From NCBI GenBank assembly GCA_039000515.1, contig JBCFYV010011164.1:32107021-32171020 (forward strand): a stretch of 64,000 bases of DNA, written 5' to 3'. A model generated the notes under the pieces. The model had not been told where the DNA came from. It ran no database searches and saw only the letters and a program-made list of their open reading frames with translations. The translations under genes and the position numbers were made by a program. The DNA is from Timema cristinae. Its lineage: Eukaryota; Arthropoda; Insecta; Phasmatodea; Timematidae. Shown one piece after another: positions 53,034-62,594 of this stretch (position 1 is the first letter of the stretch; each line of letters starts with the position of its first letter).

Positions 53034-53104
53034 GAAAAAGTCAGATGAATGTCAGGGAAAGTGGTCTGTATTCTCGAAAAGGTTTCGATAACATTAAAGT
53101 ATTA

Positions 53105-53605
53105 GGCGAGTTTCACGATTGACTTGGTTACGTCTTGGTATCAAGGGTTTTCACGATTGACTTGGTTACGTCTTGGTATCAAGGTTTTCACGAGTGACTT
53201 GGTTACGTCATGGTATCAAGGGTTTTCACGAGTGACTTGTTACGTCTTGGTATCAAGGGTTTTCACGAGTGACTTGTTACGTCTTGTATCAAGGTTTTCA
53301 CGAGTGACTTGGTTACGTCTTGGTATCAAGGGTTTTCACGATTGACTTGGTTACGTCTTGGTATCAAGGGTTTTCACGAGTGACTTGGTTACGTCTTGGT
53401 ATCAAGGGTTTTCACGATTGACTTGGTTACGTCTTGGTATCAAGGGTTTTCACGATTGACTTGGTTACGTCTTGGTATCAAGGGTTTTCACGATTGACTT
53501 GGTTACGTCTTGGTATCAAGGGTTTTCACGATTGACTTGGTTACGTCTTGGTATCAAGGGTTTTCACGATTGACTTGGTTACGTCTTGGTATCAAAGGTT
53601 TTCGG
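53105..53605 (+). repeat. 38-bp satellite array, about 13 units
   Basis: Unit: GACTTGGTTACGTCTTGGTA followed by TCAAGGGTTTTCACGATT. Two variants, CACGATTGAC and CACGAGTGAC, are interspersed. The central units carry small deletions. The 73-codon ORF (53124-53345) is the array read through and is not a gene. Confidence 0.97.
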
Positions 53606-54214
53606 CCAAGTGGTTCTTACCAATGTGAAGCGCGAAAACGACTTTTGAGTTGTTTTTCGTAAACAAAAATGGCAGCTTGGGTAGAGTAAATCTAACAGCT
53701 GGTGGGGTTAATTTATGTAAACCTACATGTACTGTCAATCGACAGAGAATGAACTATTCAATTTTAATCTTAGTTAGATTGGTGCTTATTTTGACTAGTC
53801 CTAATAATCAGGATCCACATAACATATCAAGCTAAACATTTCTTCCCAAAAATAACCTTCAGAAAACATAAAGTATGTATGTTAGAATAAATAGGGCTAG
53901 GTCATATAATAATACTTTATTTTATTCATAACTAAACGGGTTTTAAGTAGGTACCTACTTACTGTCATTTATTTCTAGATATTAATTATTGTCCATTTTA
54001 ACTTACATACTGTATAGCTTAAAATCACTTGATTACGAAGTTATAGGCCTAATCGTTTAGATCTAACATGAGGAGTGAAATTATTTTGAAATTGGTGCAC
54101 AAATTCTCAGCTCATTGGTCGTAACCATACTGTTTTGTCTGGTCAAGGAAACCGTTACCAAACCAAGCTCTGATATCGTCTTGGTCATAAACATTTCGTT
54201 AACATATATACCAG
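53606..54214. other. Unassigned sequence
   Basis: A TAGGCCTA octamer is at 54044-54051. The 61-codon ORF at 53650-53835 has no recognised motif. Confidence 0.35.
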
Positions 54215-54282
54215 GTCAACTGCGAAAACGCCGTGGTCGTCAACATCGATACCAGGTCTACAGAAGACCGGGGAATCCTGAC
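54215..54282 (+). CDS. Possible internal exon of an unrecognised gene
   Basis: The segment is preceded by a pyrimidine/AT stretch and CATATATACCAG (acceptor-like) and followed by GTGAGT (54283-54288), a strong donor consensus. In the open frame it reads QLRKRRGRQHRYQVYRRPGN, a basic stretch. The frame also stays open through the donor to a stop at 54328. GC content is higher than in the flanks. I do not recognise the protein, and no neighbouring exon was identified. A chance ORF within an unknown repeat is a fair alternative. Confidence 0.25.
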
Positions 54283-54639
54283 GTGAGTGACACATCCACC
54301 CAACCACCTGGCGCTGTAGTCGACACGTGAGAATGAAAAGAAAACTCGAAACGCTAGAATTTTGTTAATGTAGATCATTTGTTGATGACGTTTCTTGTTT
54401 TATCGTCCTTAGGGCAAATTAAATTGAAATGTAATCTTTAACATTTGGAATACATCAAATGCATTCTTTACATCTAAGTAGTTGGGTATCTTCTAGGAAG
54501 GTTTAGAAAATGGAAATATTTCCAGCTCGCATCTTTAAGCGGAAGCATTCCTTTGTTCTTGGGTGTTCTGCATTTCTTTGAATACGAAGTATCTTGCAGC
54601 GTTGGATTATCGATGTTGCCAGCACTATCATGTTCTAGG

Positions 54640-55450
54640 TTTCCTAAGGCGGGTCCACACGCAACATTTTGTACAATTTATTGCCTGCGCAGTTCATTAC
54701 GTTGCGTGATGACCAGAAAACTTTGTAATTATGTGACCTGCGCGAAGACGGTACACGAAGACGAAAAACTAAGGCCGACAGCATATACTTTGTCAGAAAC
54801 CTGTACAGACTTGTCGGTGCTACACTTCGTCTTCTCTACACATGTTGCTCAGTTTCCTTCAATATTGGTACAGGAATAGTGTTCGTGGAGTTTAAAAATG
54901 TAGTTTTTTTTTATGATACATTTTTTCTTGCTCAACGATGACTGATCTTCGTCGATGTTTGCGTGAGTTTCTTACGGACACCCCTGAACAGCGAGTTCAT
55001 TTTTCTTAACCTTACATGGGAAAATTTGTGTTTTTTCAGAAGCCAATATCTGGACCATCTTGAACGTCACGTCGTGTGCATTCAAGACGTTTAATTTGCC
55101 TTCTTTTGCACGAGACAAAACGACCAGATTAGAACTTCCTCCACGACGGAGTCCGCGGAACTGAGTGGGAAAAACGGTGCTAACACCTGTACAGGGTGGA
55201 AAATGGACACCCCTGAAATGCATTTTTTTTTTACAGTTTTGTGTGCGCAGCCATAAGTCATAATTGAGCATAAAAAGGTTGAGTGTGGACCGAGCTTTGG
55301 TTAGCCACCGCAAGTGAGGAGTTTTGGCAACAGCTAGATCGAGGGGAAACGAAGATACAAAGGAGAGATAAAGGAAAAGCAAACTTGGCGATTTGGTTGG
55401 CCAATGTTCTGTTCTGTCTAGACAGGATGGCTTAACACATCCTTTCATAT
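54640..55450. other. Unassigned GC-richer region, possible DNA transposon
   Basis: GGCGGGTCCACACGCAAC (about 54648) and GTGTGGACCGAGC (about 55282) form a possible inverted pair. The short phrase GACACCCCTGAA occurs twice (54979 and 55206). The longest ORF of the window (minus strand, 54972-55448, 158 codons) lies here. It has a hydrophobic stretch near residues 22-40 (SLLFLYLSFVSSFPLDL) and no motif I recognise. Without homology it should be treated as unproven. Confidence 0.3.
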
Positions 55451-55559
55451 TACATTCACATGGAGGGACTGAGAAACTATTTAAAAATTATATTCTGAAA
55501 ATAAGGGTTCAAAAATCCATGTCCAGAAGTAATTTTTTTATATTCACCCAATATCTGTA

Positions 55560-55665
55560 ATCGTAACTAATTTTTTTAAATCTCTCTAGTTAGTTCGAGT
55601 CCCGAATGGATATACCAAGTCCCCCCACCACCCGCCCTACCCCCTTAAAAAGTTTCCTATTATTA

Positions 55666-55698
<33 letters not shown>

Positions 55699-55972
55699 TA
55701 TTAGCATCGCGTCTTACTACCCGTTCGGGTTATACGCACTTACGCTAATGTGCAATGGTAGGGTGAATGTGAGATGAAATTGAGGACCTACAGTTTAACG
55801 TGGAATCCGAACCACGGTGGAGACCTGGCATTCCTCACAATAGTTTCCTACGCTTTCTTCAAGAAAACACGGGTATATTTTCTCTAAATTCTACTTTCTT
55901 CATTCCTACTCATTATATTTAATTGAAATGCGTAAAATTCGAACGGGTGATAAGATGCGGAACGATAAAACA
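55560..55972 (+). mobile_element. SINE-C/D host copy split by SINE-A
   Basis: Before the insertion there is a B-box-like TTAGTTCGAGTCCCGAATGG and C-rich body. After it, ACGCTTTCTTCAAGAAAACA, CATTCCTACTCATTAT and tail GCGTAAAATTCGAACGGGTG follow. It is old and poorly preserved. Confidence 0.6.
55660..55841 (-). mobile_element. SINE-A, strongly 5'-truncated, 9-bp TSD, nested
   Basis: ATT run, tail (TTAGCATCGCGTCTTACTAC) and the 3' half of the body. It stops at CCTGGCATTCCTCACAA. The TSD AGTTTCCTA is at 55651-55659 and 55842-55850. B box and head are absent. Confidence 0.92.
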
Positions 55973-56034
55973 ACAGCCCTAAACCAACACTTTAATATTT
56001 GTGTGCGGAACTTTACCGTCAAGGTTATTAAAAC

Positions 56035-56225
56035 GTTTATGCCCATTCTCGTAGCTCAGTTAACAACCACAAGTCTTTGGGTACTTTGGTTCGATTCCGG
56101 GTGGCGCTGAAAAATATATTTATTTTTAGTTTATGAGATTGTCCTTCTGTCCAACGAATAAATATCGTGGCGGGTTGTGTATGCGTACTGGCCAAGGTTA
56201 AGTTAATTTGTAAGTCGTGTGGCGA
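56035..56225 (+). mobile_element. SINE-G relative, tRNA-headed
   Basis: A box (CTCGTAGCTCAGTTAAC), B box (TTTGGTTCGATTCCGGGTGG), then body with GATTGTCCTTCTGTCC and AAGTTAATTTGTAAGTCGTG. The last phrase is shared with 49118-49545. Confidence 0.55.
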
Positions 56226-56274
56226 TGAATGTTTGGAAAGTACACGTAAAATAGCAATGTTTTACGCGTATAAT

Positions 56275-56445
56275 TGCCCGTCCATACTATCCCCAGTCTA
56301 CATAAACTAATCTAAGGATGAGGAGGGTGAAGTTTAAGGAAACCCACTCGCACCCGCCTGGAGATAGGGTGTAGCCTTTAAATAAATTATCCTCAATACA
56401 TCTGACCGGGATTAGAACATCGATCTCCTGGGTCAGTGCACAGAG
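56275..56445 (-). mobile_element. SINE-D, old
   Basis: Tail TGCCCGTCCATACTATCCCC, body CTAAGGATGAGGAGGGTGAA, B box CTGACCGGGATTAGAACATC, then GATCTCCTGGGTCAGTG. Confidence 0.68.
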
Positions 56446-56449
56446 CGCG

Positions 56450-56802
56450 CCGACGACAAACTTGCCCTGTCTTTGAGGATTTAATATTTTTATTTATAAT
56501 TCATTTAGAAGCGAAAATAAAGAATAAACCGCACCAACATTTATCTCAAGGTCGGATGGTCACGTTCAGTCATTGAATTAAATAAAAACACAATCTTACT
56601 GTGTGTTGTGTAAGTTGATAGGGGTTGAACCCTGACCTACCGAGTCGGATCCAAGGACATCTCTGTTTGCGGGGAAAGCCTTGGCCGGATGTGTGGCCAT
56701 CCTGATCTCCCCGCACTATACTGGAGGGGAAGTGGGTTGACATAATGTGAGGGAACCCATAAGGCTCCAGAAGAAAAACAAAGCTATAAATTAATTTCCT
56801 GT
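56450..56802. other. Unassigned sequence
   Basis: A 90-codon minus ORF (56570-56842) lacks motifs and overlaps a SINE-C head. At 56618-56640 GGGGTTGAACCCTGACC looks like a minus-strand B box, so another decayed SINE may be present. Confidence 0.35.
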
Positions 56803-56995
56803 GAACCACACTAGTGGTCACGTGGTCTAAGCTGTCGATCATAATTCAATAAAATTGCTTGCTTGTGACGAGGAAGGTCTAGGTTTGACTCTCAGCTGGA
56901 TAAACTGGGCGTGGTTTTCCACTAGAGATTTATAAATGTGGTTTTACCCTTCCTTCTCCACACTACTGCGGTTGCATTTATTCCTAGTTACACTC
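56803..56995 (+). mobile_element. SINE-C, old
   Basis: Head CACACTAGTGGTCACGTGG, GTCTAAGCTGTCG; B box GTCTAGGTTTGACTCTCAG; body GGGCGTGGTTTTCCAC, CACACTACTGCGGTTGCA. The tail is lost. Confidence 0.72.
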
Positions 56996-56999
56996 TCCC

Positions 57000-57389
57000 T
57001 CCTTCAGTTTTATAAGTTAATAAATAACCTTGCTGTTGAACGTGCTAAGTATATATTCGATCCGCATGCAGGGACGGTAATTGGGCTTATCTATCCTTTT
57101 CTCTTTCTCTTACCACCCAACTGTGAGACACCCTTGGCACAATAATGCTTTTTAGCGGTGAGCTATGGAAACAATTTTAAACTTAAACCTACAGTTCATA
57201 CATTTAAGTATCTGCTAGTATATGTTCTTTGAGGGTGAACATGTGCATGTCAATTTTCAATCGGAAATTTTATCTGTAAGTTTTCCAAAAAAATTCTCTG
57301 TTGGAAATTTAAGATAATTTTTATCACAAAGGAATATTTTAGTAAGGATTTTTAGATTTAGTGTGCTGTGTGTGTGTGTGTATGTGTGT
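57000..57389. other. Unassigned sequence with GT repeat
   Basis: A (GT)n-like run is at about 57365-57388. No other feature. Confidence 0.45.
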
Positions 57390-57580
57390 ATACACCACGG
57401 CTTAGTACCCAGTCCGGCTATACGCAAATTTACACTAATGGGTTAGGTGTGAGTACAATATAATTTAAAGTAAGTGTATCCCCACCTTTGAGTTGAGGGA
57501 AAGTAGGAAAAATCCCCAACCTGAATTCTAACCTAGATCTCAACTCTATCGGCGAGCCAGTCGATTGCGAGATTTTAGCC
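57390..57580 (-). mobile_element. SINE-C, old
   Basis: Tail ACACCACGGCTTAGTACCCA, GTCCGGCTATACGC; body TAATGGGTTAGGTGTGAG, CCCCACCTTTGAGTTGAGG; B box ACCTGAATTCTAACCTAGAT. Confidence 0.75.
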
Positions 57581-57640
57581 TAATATTGAAGTGCATATTT
57601 TGTCTACTACAGCAGACCGGAAAGTCTCGAAGTTAGTGAC

Positions 57641-58131
57641 CAGGGTCGAATTAAGGTAGGGATCATGGCCCTGGACTCCACTCTTGAAGGGGCTCCTATA
57701 AAGTCACGCACATTTTTAATTACAATTATTTTATCTCAAATGTTAGAAATTATAGTTTTATAGAATAGTAAGTGCAACAAAGCAATAGTATATTATCTAT
57801 ATTTATCTCATTCGTTCTAACCAACGTAACCAAACGTTACCGCATGCTTAAGGAGTCGAACCGGAACTAATAGCTGGAATTGACAAATATTTTAAGGAAT
57901 CAGAACTGGCGAAAAAACCCTTAAAATAAATTCAATTAGAACTAGAACTGTAATCAGAGCCGATAAGTATTTTAAAATTATAATATAAGATTCTTGTCAG
58001 TTTTTAAAGGATGTAACCTTTAAAACCTATTTTTAATGGTTACATTTCATACCCTTCTTTCTGTCAATTATAATTTGAAATATACATTTTGCAAGTTGCC
58101 TCCAGCCCCCGAATTTATTAATCCAGTCCTG
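57641..58131. mobile_element. hAT-like non-autonomous element, 491 bp, perfect 8-bp TSD
   Basis: The left end CAGGGTCGAATTAAGGTAGG and the right end, reading CAGGACTGGATTAATAAATT on the reverse complement, form hAT-type terminal repeats. TTAGTGAC occurs immediately outside both ends (57633-57640 and 58132-58139), a perfect 8-bp TSD, the hAT hallmark. The interior is AT-rich with no transposase. Confidence 0.88.
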
Positions 58132-58139
58132 TTAGTGAC

Positions 58140-59047
58140 ACAACCAACCACCAGACCCCATATTCTATAAGAGACCGAGCGAATAAAACTGGACTCACAG
58201 TTACTACTTTATTGAAACGCCCCATTTTATAATATTTTTGGTGTTTGCGCTCTCGGGAGAAAATAAATTGTAGTATAAGCTTTAAAAGTTGTGATATATC
58301 GTTCGTTCTCATTCCATTTAAATAAGTGAAAACTTCTCCAGCGTTAACTAAAGGAAATGTTTCCATCTTTGAGCAGTGAGCACAGAGGTGAGACCGCGGA
58401 CCGCGGGTTGCGAACCGCCGCTACCGCCTCTGTACTGTATCGATCAGCACAACACTCGACTTCTCGTTCCGAATATAGAGGTGATTGCTCTCTCACAAGT
58501 AGATCCACAATACAGGCACACACAGTATGTATCGTGCAGCGGCTACTGCAGGCTGCAACACCCACCCACGCGCCACGGACAAGGATGGAATGAACGGTAT
58601 TATTTAGGAATTGCCTGAACTTCCCTGAACTAGTTTACTTTACATTGGTTCGCACCAGTGCCATCTGTCCGTGAGTTGAATTATCTAACCCAAGAGAGCA
58701 TGACGAGAAGGAAGTATCACAAGGAAATGCCCCAACATTCACCTGGATAATGTGATACCCCAAATGTGAACTAAAAAACAAACAAAATTAGCTTGATCTA
58801 GGATTAAAGATCCAACTGAAAGTAAGCGGGCTATTAATGACTTAAGGTAGTTTTTACTAAGCACGTTTTAATACCAGTTTTGGTTATTACGTATACACTA
58901 AAGGCGGTATTCAAGAACTTATAGTGAATGCTTAGTGGAGCGATAGTGTGGTCTCGAGCAATCCATCGTTCCACTTTTTAACCTATGATGAAGCAAGCGA
59001 ACCCAAGCTAGTGTGAAAAAAGCATCCACTTAGTCAAGTTCTTACAT
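58140..59047. other. Unassigned sequence with a GC-rich island
   Basis: 58370-58600 is GC-rich with overlapping ORFs on both strands (58344-58618) and repeated CCGC motifs (ACCGCGGACCGCGGGTTGCG). No motif or splice pattern is recognised. It could be a MITE of another family or an unannotated exon or promoter region. Confidence 0.3.
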
Positions 59048-59213
59048 ACAACCCTAAGTAGGGTAGTTTTTCTTAAATGGCTTCCCCTTTACGTCCACGC
59101 AAATACGGGCCATTACCTCTAAAATGCTTCCTTCCTCATCCCTAACCCATCAAAGTAATTATTATATGTGCTTATAAACATGAAGCGGTAGTAAGACGCG
59201 GTGATAAAAAAAA
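59048..59213 (+). mobile_element. SINE-C 3' part
   Basis: Body (GGGTAGTTTTTCTTAAATGG, CCACGCAAATACGGGCC) and tail (ACATGAAGCGGTAGTAAGAC). The head is missing. Confidence 0.78.
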
Positions 59214-59221
59214 TAGATTAG

Positions 59222-59393
59222 TGGTATACAGACGTGAATGGCAGAATTTAAAAGAAAATACACCTACATTTGTTTGGAAAGAGTGGGGAAACCATTTAGG
59301 AAAAAACACTTTAAAGACACCCGGCTGGCATTCGAGCCCAGATCTCCCAATCACCAGCAAACCAGACTAGACTTGTTCGACGTTTAGTAGACC
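59222..59393 (-). mobile_element. SINE-D, lacking tail
   Basis: Body AGAAAATACACCTACATTTG, GTGGGGAAACCATTTAGG; B box CCCGGCTGGCATTCGAGCCC; head CACCAGCAAACCAGACTAGA, GTTTAGTAGACCCACGA. A SINE-A follows directly. Confidence 0.78.
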
Positions 59394-59667
59394 CACGACC
59401 TGGCGGTCTAGGGGTAAGGGGTCGGACTTCTGTGCTGGGGTCCGGGTTTCAATCCCCGGTCCCGGCACAGATTTATTTATCTGATTACCAAACCCTTCCT
59501 TCACCTCTGACAAGACATCTTGTGAATGTGGGGAATGCCAGGCTCCACCGTGGTTCGGATTCCATGTTAAACTGTAGGTCCTCCATTTAATCTCACAATC
59601 ACCCTACCATTACACATTAGCGTAAGTGCGTATAACCCGAACGGGTAGTAAGAAGCGGTGCTGCTGC

Positions 59668-59706
<39 letters not shown>
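59394..59706 (+). mobile_element. SINE-A, full-length
   Basis: Head CGACCTGGCGGTCTAGGGG, B box GGGTTTCAATCCCCGGTCCC, body, tail ending AGTAAGAAGCGGTGCTGCTGC and a long AAT run (about 59669-59706). The duplicated GCT in the tail and TTTATTTATC in the body are private changes. No clear TSD. Confidence 0.94.
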
Positions 59707-59708
<2 letters not shown>

Positions 59709-59742
59709 TAATAGTTTTAATATCTACACATTTAACAGTGGT

Positions 59743-59972
59743 CACCTAGAATAAATGTAAAGTTCGTCTAGTCTGGTTTGCCGGTGACGGTGAGGTCGAG
59801 ATTCAAATTCTGGTCGGGTGTACTGAGGGTGGTTTTTCTTTATTAGTTCGCCACTCTCACTTTTAACAAATACGGGCACATTTATTTGAAATTATACCTT
59901 CCTCTCTCCACCATATCAGTCCAATTAAACGCGCGTGGACCGGATGGGTAGTAGGGCACAGATAAAAAAAGA
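59743..59972 (+). mobile_element. SINE-D reference copy
   Basis: Head AATAAATGTAAAGTTCGTC, TAGTCTGGTTTGCCGGTGAC; B box CGAGATTCAAATTCTGGTCG; body GGTGGTTTTTCTTTATTAG; tail GTGGACCGGATGGGTAGTAG. Confidence 0.85.
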
Positions 59973-60139
59973 GTACCGGCAATAATAATAATCGGACGTC
60001 AGAAACTGGTCGGCAAGTTATGACGCAACACACGCGTGATCCTTGTACTAGAAATCACACCTGGGACCATTGGAATTGGAGATTTAGATTGATTACGTCA
60101 TTGATTACGTCATCCAATGAATCACAATCGAGAAGGGAC

Positions 60140-60245
60140 GAAGTCTCGCCCAAGCACTTTGGCACAGTTGGTAGAACATCAGTTTAGCGATATAAAGAAT
60201 CCCGGGTTCGACATCTAGACGGGGGGGGGGGGGGGGGGGGGGGAA
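60140..60245 (+). mobile_element. tRNA-like head followed by a G run
   Basis: A box (TTTGGCACAGTTGGTAGAAC) and B box (AATCCCGGGTTCGACATCTA) are well placed for a tRNA-derived SINE head. A G run of about 23 (60221-60243) replaces what should be the 3' side, so this is not a working tRNA. Confidence 0.5.
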
Positions 60246-60249
60246 CCGG

Positions 60250-61015
60250 AGCTATTCCCTTCCACGGGCTAGTAATTTAATGGGTATGACGTCTGTTTGT
60301 CATGTTTTATTTAGAATTAATTTAAAATAAGCCGCTAATATTATGCACAAATAAAACACTTTTTTTTAAATGTGATACACTTAAAAAGATTCCTATCTTA
60401 TTTTTATAATTCAAGTATTCAACATCACTAGATAATGGTTAGTTAAATAATTATAAATAGAGACAAAAACACTAAACATATTTGCAATTCTAAGAAAAGT
60501 GATATCACGCAAAACAAACCACTCTAATTTAGCTACATGATTCAATACAAGTGAGTAGGAAAAGGCCAAATGTTTCGATAAAACATTACCACAGATGCAA
60601 AAACGATTTCTGACCACCACTTCCGTTGATAAAGCAGATTATGATGGGAGGATGTAGGGAAATTCTGGTGGAAAAAACATTCAAAATTTGAGAGTAATTT
60701 AGAAATTAACTAGAACTTTAAAAAACGCATACAAGTAATGGTTTTTAACCCTTTTTGGGTAGTTTTTGTTAGTTAAATTATGTATTGAAAATATATGTCA
60801 ATTATTGACACACGAAGCAATTGGCTACTGAGATTAGACAACTAGCAGTGACCATAAACAGAGATTTAGTCGGTTTACATTTTTAATTGTTATTGTTAAT
60901 ACTAACGCACCTCCCTCTGGATACACCTTTGCAACTTATTATTTTATTCCCAGCCTAAGGTTAAACCAAGTACTTTTAACTAATGGTATGCTTTTCCTAA
61001 CAGTGAGTCATAGTG
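60250..61015. other. AT-rich sequence, no gene seen
   Basis: A minus ORF (60411-60620) has no recognised motif. Nothing else. Confidence 0.4.
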
Positions 61016-61019
61016 GGTG

Positions 61020-61625
61020 TTTATGAAATCACTAGCTTTTACCCGTCGCAGCTTCGCCCGCAATAATTGATAAAATCTTTTAATTTTTAACTAAACTGTT
61101 TTGGTCATAAATCAATTTTTTTTTTTCAAATATCTATGCGTTTTTCTCAGTTCTAGCTGTAAATAATTTTGACGTATTTTAATTTTCACTTTTAAATAAT
61201 TCATAATAAAAGAAAAATATATATTATTTAAGTTATCAATTATAATTTTTTAATTTTTATTTTTACCTTCATAGTTAGTAATACAAATAAATAAATGAAA
61301 TAATACTTTTTTCGAAATATATAGCTAAAAAATCACATATCTATTATTTATTAGTATGAAACTACGTCACACTAATTACTATTTACTTTAATTACAAAAT
61401 ATTAAATCACAAATTCTTAAATAACATCATTTCAATCACATTATAATCATATATTTATTATTATTATTTAAAATCAAAGGTTGGGAATAGTCCTATATGT
61501 TATTCCAGGACATACTCTACCAACGTACCAAGTTTCATTCGAATCCGTTCAGCAGTTTTGGCGTGATTGAGCAACAAACATCCAAACATCCAAACTTTCG
61601 CATTTATAATATTAGTAAGATTTAC
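61020..61625 (+). mobile_element. Non-autonomous retroelement or Helitron of a widespread arthropod type
   Basis: It starts near ACTAGCTTTTACCCGTCGC, AGCTTCGCCCGC and ends with ACCAAGTTTCATTCGAATCC, GTTCAGCAGTTTTGGCGTGA, AACATCCAAACATCC, TTTCGCATTTATAATATTAG, TAAGAT. This layout is characteristic of repeats common in arthropod genomes that have been ascribed to Helitrons (Lep1-like) or RTE-type LINE tails. The AT-rich middle is degenerate. I cannot decide between the two classes. Confidence 0.6.
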
Positions 61626-61638
61626 TTTTAAGGGAACA

Positions 61639-61669
<31 letters not shown>
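61639..61669. repeat. (ATT)n microsatellite
   Basis: ATT run of about 30 bp just 3' of the preceding element. Confidence 0.95.
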
Positions 61670-61673
<4 letters not shown>

Positions 61674-61835
61674 AAACTTTCTAAATCAAATGAACGTATC
61701 AACACCCGATTTGCAAACTAATAGAGCTCTAGATCTAGAAAGGACACAATATTCAATATTATTGTCGTCATTAGTCACCATGAAAGGAAACACCCAATTC
61801 CACCAAAGAAACATTTTCGGCCTTAGCAATCAGTA

Positions 61836-62105
61836 ACCCACCTCGGTGGCGTAGTTAGCTAACGCGCTTGTCGTGTTTAGCTCGACTGCTGAGGACAGGG
61901 AGATCGAGGTTCGAATCTCGGTCGGGTGAACTGGGGGTGGTTTTTCCTAAATGGTTTTCCACTCCCCCTCCACGCAAATGTGGGTTCACTTCCTCTAATA
62001 CAACCTTCCCAAATCCTAGTCCATTAACGTAATTAGTACTTAAAGCGGATAACCCGAACGGGTAGTAAGACGCGGTGCTAAATATTATTATTATTATTAT
62101 TATAA
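61836..62105 (+). mobile_element. SINE-B, full-length, 9-bp TSD
   Basis: Complete copy from ACCCACCTCGGTGGCGTAG to the tail (GGATAACCCGAACGGGTAGT) and ATT run. The TSD CAATCAGTA is at 61827-61835 and 62106-62114. It is nearly identical to 2132-2396. Confidence 0.96.
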
Positions 62106-62164
62106 CAATCAGTAGGCCTATAAAGAGTCAAACCGGTACAGTTCACTTTATCTGAACTCTAGAA

Positions 62165-62260
62165 AGTTACTTTATCTAATTTCACGTATTCATACGTCAA
62201 TTTGATATATTATATTATCAATACCTATAAAATACAATAACGTCGTAAAATTGTATCTTT
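62165..62260. repeat. Repeat H fragment
   Basis: ATTTCACGTATTCATACGTC, TATTATCAATACCTATAAAA, AACGTCGTAAAATTGTAT. Internal part shortened relative to 39590-39740. Confidence 0.55.
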
Positions 62261-62359
62261 TTTTTAATTTGAGGTATTAAACGTGCACTTTTTGAAACAA
62301 ACGATTATATCAGCGCACAGCTTATAAACTCACTTAAATTTAGAAAATACACAACACTC

Positions 62360-62505
62360 AATCCCCAAGCCGTTAATTCATCACTGTGAAAGGGGAAACC
62401 TCAATTTCACTTATGATACATTTTTCACCCATACCAAAAATCGAACCCGGGACCCTTATCTCAGTAAATAGACACGCTACCGATTTATCTGGGTTGAATC
62501 GAGTT
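62360..62505 (-). mobile_element. SINE-E
   Basis: Body (AGCCGTTAATTCATCACTG, AAAGGGGAAACCTCAATTTC), then on the minus strand a B box (GTCCCGGGTTCGATTTTTGG) and an A-box region (GATAAATCGGTAGCGTGTC). Best copy of this family in the window. Confidence 0.6.
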
Positions 62506-62594
62506 CCGCCACAAGACCTGGTTTAATCCACTATTTAAAAAAGGTTCCTTAATTTCATAGCCGAGTTCCTCCATATTTATGAAGGTTCACTAAT

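Noticed and set aside
53124..53345. 73-residue repetitive protein
   Set aside because: It is the 38-bp satellite translated; frames shift between units.
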